Origin: Protaetiibacter sp.
GTDB taxonomy: Bacteria > Actinomycetota > Actinomycetes > Actinomycetales > Microbacteriaceae
NCBI GenBank assembly: GCA_030150265.1
Contig: JASLGG010000064.1
Location: 1 to 16,600 of the forward strand
Length of the DNA: 16,600 nt
Direction: 5' to 3'
How positions within the stretch are numbered: the stretch's first letter is position 1; the number at the start of each line of letters is the position of its first letter. The notes under the pieces are model-generated. The model was not told the DNA's origin and searched no databases. It saw nothing but the letters and a program-made list of their open reading frames with translations. This document shows positions 15,189-16,600 of the stretch, in pieces. Made by a program: the position numbers and the translations under genes.

Positions 15189-15435
15189 CGCCGAAAGCCT
15201 CCTTCTCCAATTGCTCGTCACTCAACATACCCAGCTCGTCGTCCAGGGCGTCTCCCGCTTGGTCTGCGTGGCCCAGAATGAGCTTGGCGTACCGGTCTAT
15301 CACCTGGCTGTCTGTGGGCGTCAGGCCCTTGCTTACGCCCTTCTCGCCGGGAGTGGACGCGTAGGCTTTGATCTGGTGCAGGTGCTGGTAAATCAATCCC
15401 CAGACCAGGGATTCGCTTTCTAGGCGGAGATTCAT
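15160..15435 (-). CDS. Possible terminase small subunit
   Basis: The protein has 91 aa. The ATG overlaps the upstream stop as ATGA, with a run of six G 6 nt before it. It is mostly helical and acidic. Residues 1-30 form one helix (LVWGLIYQHLHQIKAYAS), then comes a loop with a Lys/Gly stretch. Residues 39-78 read LTPTDSQVIDRYAKLILGHA and then an acidic run with MLSDEQLEKEA. A central oligomerisation helix followed by a 'SDEQLE' tail is often seen in phage small terminase subunits. Position upstream of the large terminase supports this, although two genes lie between. No clear helix-turn-helix is visible, so the call is tentative; a small unrelated helical protein is the main alternative. It overlaps the acetyltransferase-like gene by 29 nt. 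Confidence 0.7.
   Translation of the reverse strand: MNLRLESESLVWGLIYQHLHQIKAYASTPGEKGVSKGLTPTDSQVIDRYAKLILGHADQAGDALDDELGMLSDEQLEKEAFGDVQNTPVPA
15198..15204 (-). promoter_or_regulatory. Ribosome site deciding the acetyltransferase-like start
   Basis: AAGGAGG on the minus strand lies 9 nt before the ATG at 15188 and 15 codons inside the upstream 91-aa gene. It supports the internal start over the longer in-frame ATG at 15221. Confidence 0.7.
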
Positions 15436-15731
15436 TCCTTGCCCCCCTTGAACACGATGTTAGGTGCGATTAGCTCCGCCGCGATGCACACGGCCTCCTC
15501 AACCTTCTCGTCGAGGAACTCGGAGATGCCTGTCACCTTGAGGGCGGCGTGCATGGCCTCGTGTAGGAGGGTCTGCACCTTGTAGGCGTCGGGGGTGTCC
15601 TCATTGATCCGGATTGTGTCGTCCCAATACGAGTAGGCCCCATAGCAGTCCTCCCCATCGACGCGGAGCTTGGATACGGCTTTGACCTTGACCTTGCGGC
15701 CCCCGATGTTCATCGACTTAGGTGGAAACAT
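15432..15731 (-). CDS. Zincin-type phage metallopeptidase (HExxH)
   Basis: The protein has 99 aa and is the first gene of the leftward operon, with a modest GATGAGAG ribosome site. The N-terminal half is a small beta region (INIGGRKVKVKAV-like start, then GAYSYWDDTIRINEDT at 31-46). The helix TLLHEAMHAAL at 54-64 carries the zinc site HEAMH (H57, E58, H61). A following acidic helix (DEKVEEAVCIAAELIAP, 74-90) probably gives the third ligand from E78 or E79. This layout (beta hairpin, HExxH helix, then an EE helix) is found in short phage proteins related to SprT/ImmA-like zincins. The length fits that group. The target is unknown; it has no DNA-binding or secretion part. Its place at the head of packaging genes suggests a function in assembly or in late host takeover, but that is only inference. 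Confidence 0.8.
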   Translation of the reverse strand: MFPPKSMNIGGRKVKVKAVSKLRVDGEDCYGAYSYWDDTIRINEDTPDAYKVQTLLHEAMHAALKVTGISEFLDEKVEEAVCIAAELIAPNIVFKGGKE

Positions 15732-15761
15732 CTAACACTCTCATCTTGTTGTGTATTTTCT

Positions 15762-15860
15762 GTTTGTAGTGTAATTCTCTAGTAATATCATCATCTACAA
15801 ACTGAAGCATATTCTAATTTCATTCTTGTAGTTCTTAGTTATCATCTACAAGCCGAAGCA
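15762..15860 (-). repeat. Tandem diverged 20-bp repeats with inverted arms
   Basis: ATCATCTACAAACTGAAGCA at 15790-15809 and ATCATCTACAAGCCGAAGCA at 15841-15860 match at 18 of 20 positions. Each contains one arm of an inverted repeat: GTTTGTAG (15762-15769) with CTACAAAC (15795-15802), and CTTGTAG (15825-15831) with CTACAAG (15846-15852). The outermost shared pair changes from T-A to C-G between the two, so the pairing is kept. Spacers between arms are 25 and 14 nt, a difference of 11 nt, about one DNA turn. It could be an operator array or leader RNA hairpins of the leftward transcript. Confidence 0.7.
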
Positions 15861-15892
15861 CAACCAACCAGTCCCAGTTTGACCCCTGTTGG

Positions 15893-15918
15893 CCCACCTC
15901 CCCCTACCCCCTCCTCCC
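15893..15918 (-). promoter_or_regulatory. Potential G-quadruplex motif in the leftward leader
   Basis: On the minus strand four G runs of 3, 5, 5 and 3 (complements of 15916-15918, 15907-15911, 15900-15904 and 15893-15895) are separated by 4, 2 and 4 nt. This meets the usual G3+N1-7 pattern. A fifth run of five lies at 15933-15937. The motif would be in the RNA transcribed from the promoter at 15947-15975. Formation has not been shown. Confidence 0.55.
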
Positions 15919-15946
15919 GGAGTGGATACCTTCCCCCTCGTATATC

Positions 15947-15975
15947 GTTAAATCCGAAACATTTATTTTCGTCAA
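15947..15975 (-). promoter_or_regulatory. Leftward sigma70-type promoter of the late operon (predicted)
   Basis: On the minus strand TTGACG (15975-15970) and TTTAAC (15952-15947) are separated by exactly 17 nt. The -35 box matches the consensus at 5 of 6 and the -10 box at 4 of 6. Transcription would start near 15940, leaving a leader of about 210 nt before the metallopeptidase ATG at 15731. Confidence 0.55.
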
Positions 15976-16011
15976 GCCCTAAAGTTTTCCGCCACGGAGC
16001 CGATAAGAGAG

Positions 16012-16038
16012 TTACTTCGGCAACTTGCGGAGTATAAA
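16012..16038 (+). promoter_or_regulatory. Weak rightward promoter candidate
   Basis: TTACTT at 16012-16017 and TATAAA at 16033-16038 are 15 nt apart, upstream of the GTG at 16063. The -10 box is good but the -35 box is poor and the spacer short, so an activator or another start site may be needed. Confidence 0.3.
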
Positions 16039-16062
16039 AATTTCATATAGGGATAGCCGAAA

Positions 16063-16479
16063 GTGACTAAGAAGAAAAAAAGAGGGATGCCGTTCGGGGA
16101 CGACTGGCCGTATTGCCTCGACTGGGACTACAAGGACAAGCTGCCACAGGACGCCCGAGAATGGCTGGACAAGTATACAAAAGCGTTCGGCTACGGAAAT
16201 AGGCAGGAATTGCAGGAACTGGCGGATGGGGCCGGCTTAACCACTGACCGGATTGACGAGATGCGGGGGCAGATGGATTACGAGAGAAACTACTTTCACC
16301 GAAACATGACGCGAGTTTACACTCGGTCCAGGTTTTCGGAAATGGACTACAACCCCGGATACGGATCTACGGGAGGGGCGGTAGACACCTCCCCTCGGGA
16401 AGGTCGGGGCGATGAGGAGGGAAGTCAATCCCCTAATTCTCGAAAGAAGGCAGCATTCAAACTCTGGGGCGACCGATGA
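16063..16479 (+). CDS. Small phage protein of unknown function (138 aa)
   Basis: The start is GTG at 16063, with AGGGAT about 10 nt upstream; an ATG at 16087 is possible but has GAGGG directly against it. The protein opens with a very basic stretch (TKKKKRG). Residues 17-43 (CLDWDYKDKLPQDAREWLDK, then YTKAFGYG) recall short phage proteins with a 'YL-KL-PE-REWL-KF' pattern that often lie near packaging genes. Residues 44-85 are helical and charged, ending in NYFHRNMTRVY. The last 45 residues are Gly, Ser, Glu and Asp-rich, probably disordered, and end in a basic stretch (KKAAFKLWGDR). No enzyme motif is seen. It is the first gene of the rightward operon; its stop overlaps the next start (ATGA). 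Confidence 0.8.
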   Translation: MTKKKKRGMPFGDDWPYCLDWDYKDKLPQDAREWLDKYTKAFGYGNRQELQELADGAGLTTDRIDEMRGQMDYERNYFHRNMTRVYTRSRFSEMDYNPGYGSTGGAVDTSPREGRGDEEGSQSPNSRKKAAFKLWGDR

Positions 16480-16600
16480 GCAAGAAATTTAAGACCTTTG
16501 TGTTCAACGCGGACGCGCACCCAGATTGCGAATTCGACACAATGCACCGTGGTCCAGTCGAAATATGCGGCTCCTGCGGCGCCCCCACAATCGCGGATGA
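16476..16600 (+). CDS. Partial small protein with CxxC motif (3' end outside window)
   Basis: The ATG at 16476 overlaps the previous stop as ATGA, with GGGG about 9 nt upstream, so translation is probably coupled. Forty-one complete codons are present. The sequence starts MSKKFKTFVFNADAHPDCEF and has Cys at 18, 31 and 34; CGSC at 31-34 is a possible zinc-ribbon half. The rest is cut by the window edge, so no family can be given. Confidence 0.6.
   Translation, partial: MSKKFKTFVFNADAHPDCEFDTMHRGPVEICGSCGAPTIAD

Larger units (their letters stand above)
15732..16062. other. Divergent intergenic control region (331 bp)
   Basis: This is the only stretch over 300 bp without a gene. Read from the left it holds an AT-rich part with two diverged copies of a 20-bp element (15762-15860), a C-rich tract (15893-15937) and a leftward promoter (15947-15975). 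A weak rightward promoter candidate lies near 16012-16038. The genes on either side diverge: the metallopeptidase leftward and the 138-aa gene rightward. No tRNA or convincing ORF was found here. Confidence 0.8.

Noticed and set aside
15999..16021. GCCGA/TCGGC inverted repeat as a rightward terminator or operator
   Set aside because: Only 5 bp with a 13-nt loop and no U tract; likely chance.
1..16600. CRISPR array, tRNA, insertion sequence, integrase or attachment site
   Set aside because: No regular repeat-spacer series, no tRNA-like cloverleaf, no transposase or integrase motif and no long terminal repeats were noticed by eye. A tRNA scan was not possible here.

Overview
The window is the virion and packaging half of a tailed dsDNA bacteriophage (Caudoviricetes) with, most likely, a short podovirus-type tail. 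Sixteen genes lie head to tail on the minus strand, many with start and stop codons overlapping. Read from right to left they are: zincin-type metallopeptidase, possible small terminase, GNAT acetyltransferase-like protein, small unknown, large terminase, small unknown, portal, scaffold, major capsid protein, candidate capsid decoration protein, a 57-residue protein, head-tail adaptor, small unknown, tail nozzle/hub protein, a block of Ala/Gln-rich and unknown proteins that probably includes ejection proteins, a small beta-rich protein, and a collar-domain tail fibre that runs off the left edge. The podovirus call rests on a nozzle protein directly after the adaptor, an ejection-type block in the place where T7 has gp14-gp16, and no tape measure, major tail or baseplate gene.

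Layout. 1-767: partial tail fibre. 769-4546: five genes (beta-rich 114 aa, then going upstream 262 aa, 539 aa, 133 aa and 214 aa). 4546-8545: nozzle, 76-aa protein and adaptor. 8555-9181: a two-gene cassette (57 aa and 126 aa) with a near-identical GC-rich rho-independent terminator on each side. 9192-13007: capsid, scaffold and portal. 13015-15731: packaging module with the acetyltransferase-like and metallopeptidase genes. 15732-16062: 331 bp without a gene, the only long gap; it is a divergent control region. From 16063 rightward, two plus-strand genes (the second cut by the right edge) begin another operon.

Control. A good sigma70-like promoter (TTGACG, 17 nt, TTTAAC) points left from about 15975-15947. 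If used, the late transcript would have a leader of about 200 nt carrying a C-rich/G-rich tract able to form a G-quadruplex on the transcribed-RNA strand, and two diverged copies of a 20-bp element, each forming half of an inverted repeat. The capsid gene is followed at once by a terminator, which would raise capsid mRNA relative to the genes downstream.

How the genes work together. Terminase pumps DNA through the portal into a capsid built on the scaffold. The adaptor and nozzle close the head and form the tail tube. The ejection-type proteins are likely packed in the head and released into the host envelope, and the fibre binds the host. The host cannot be named: genes are GC-rich, Shine-Dalgarno sites are clear, and no integrase, repressor, replication, lysis, tRNA or CRISPR gene is visible. 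No obviously new defence or counter-defence system was seen; the most unexplained parts are the control region, the terminator-flanked cassette and several small unrecognised genes. All family assignments are from reading the translated sequence by eye, without database searches.
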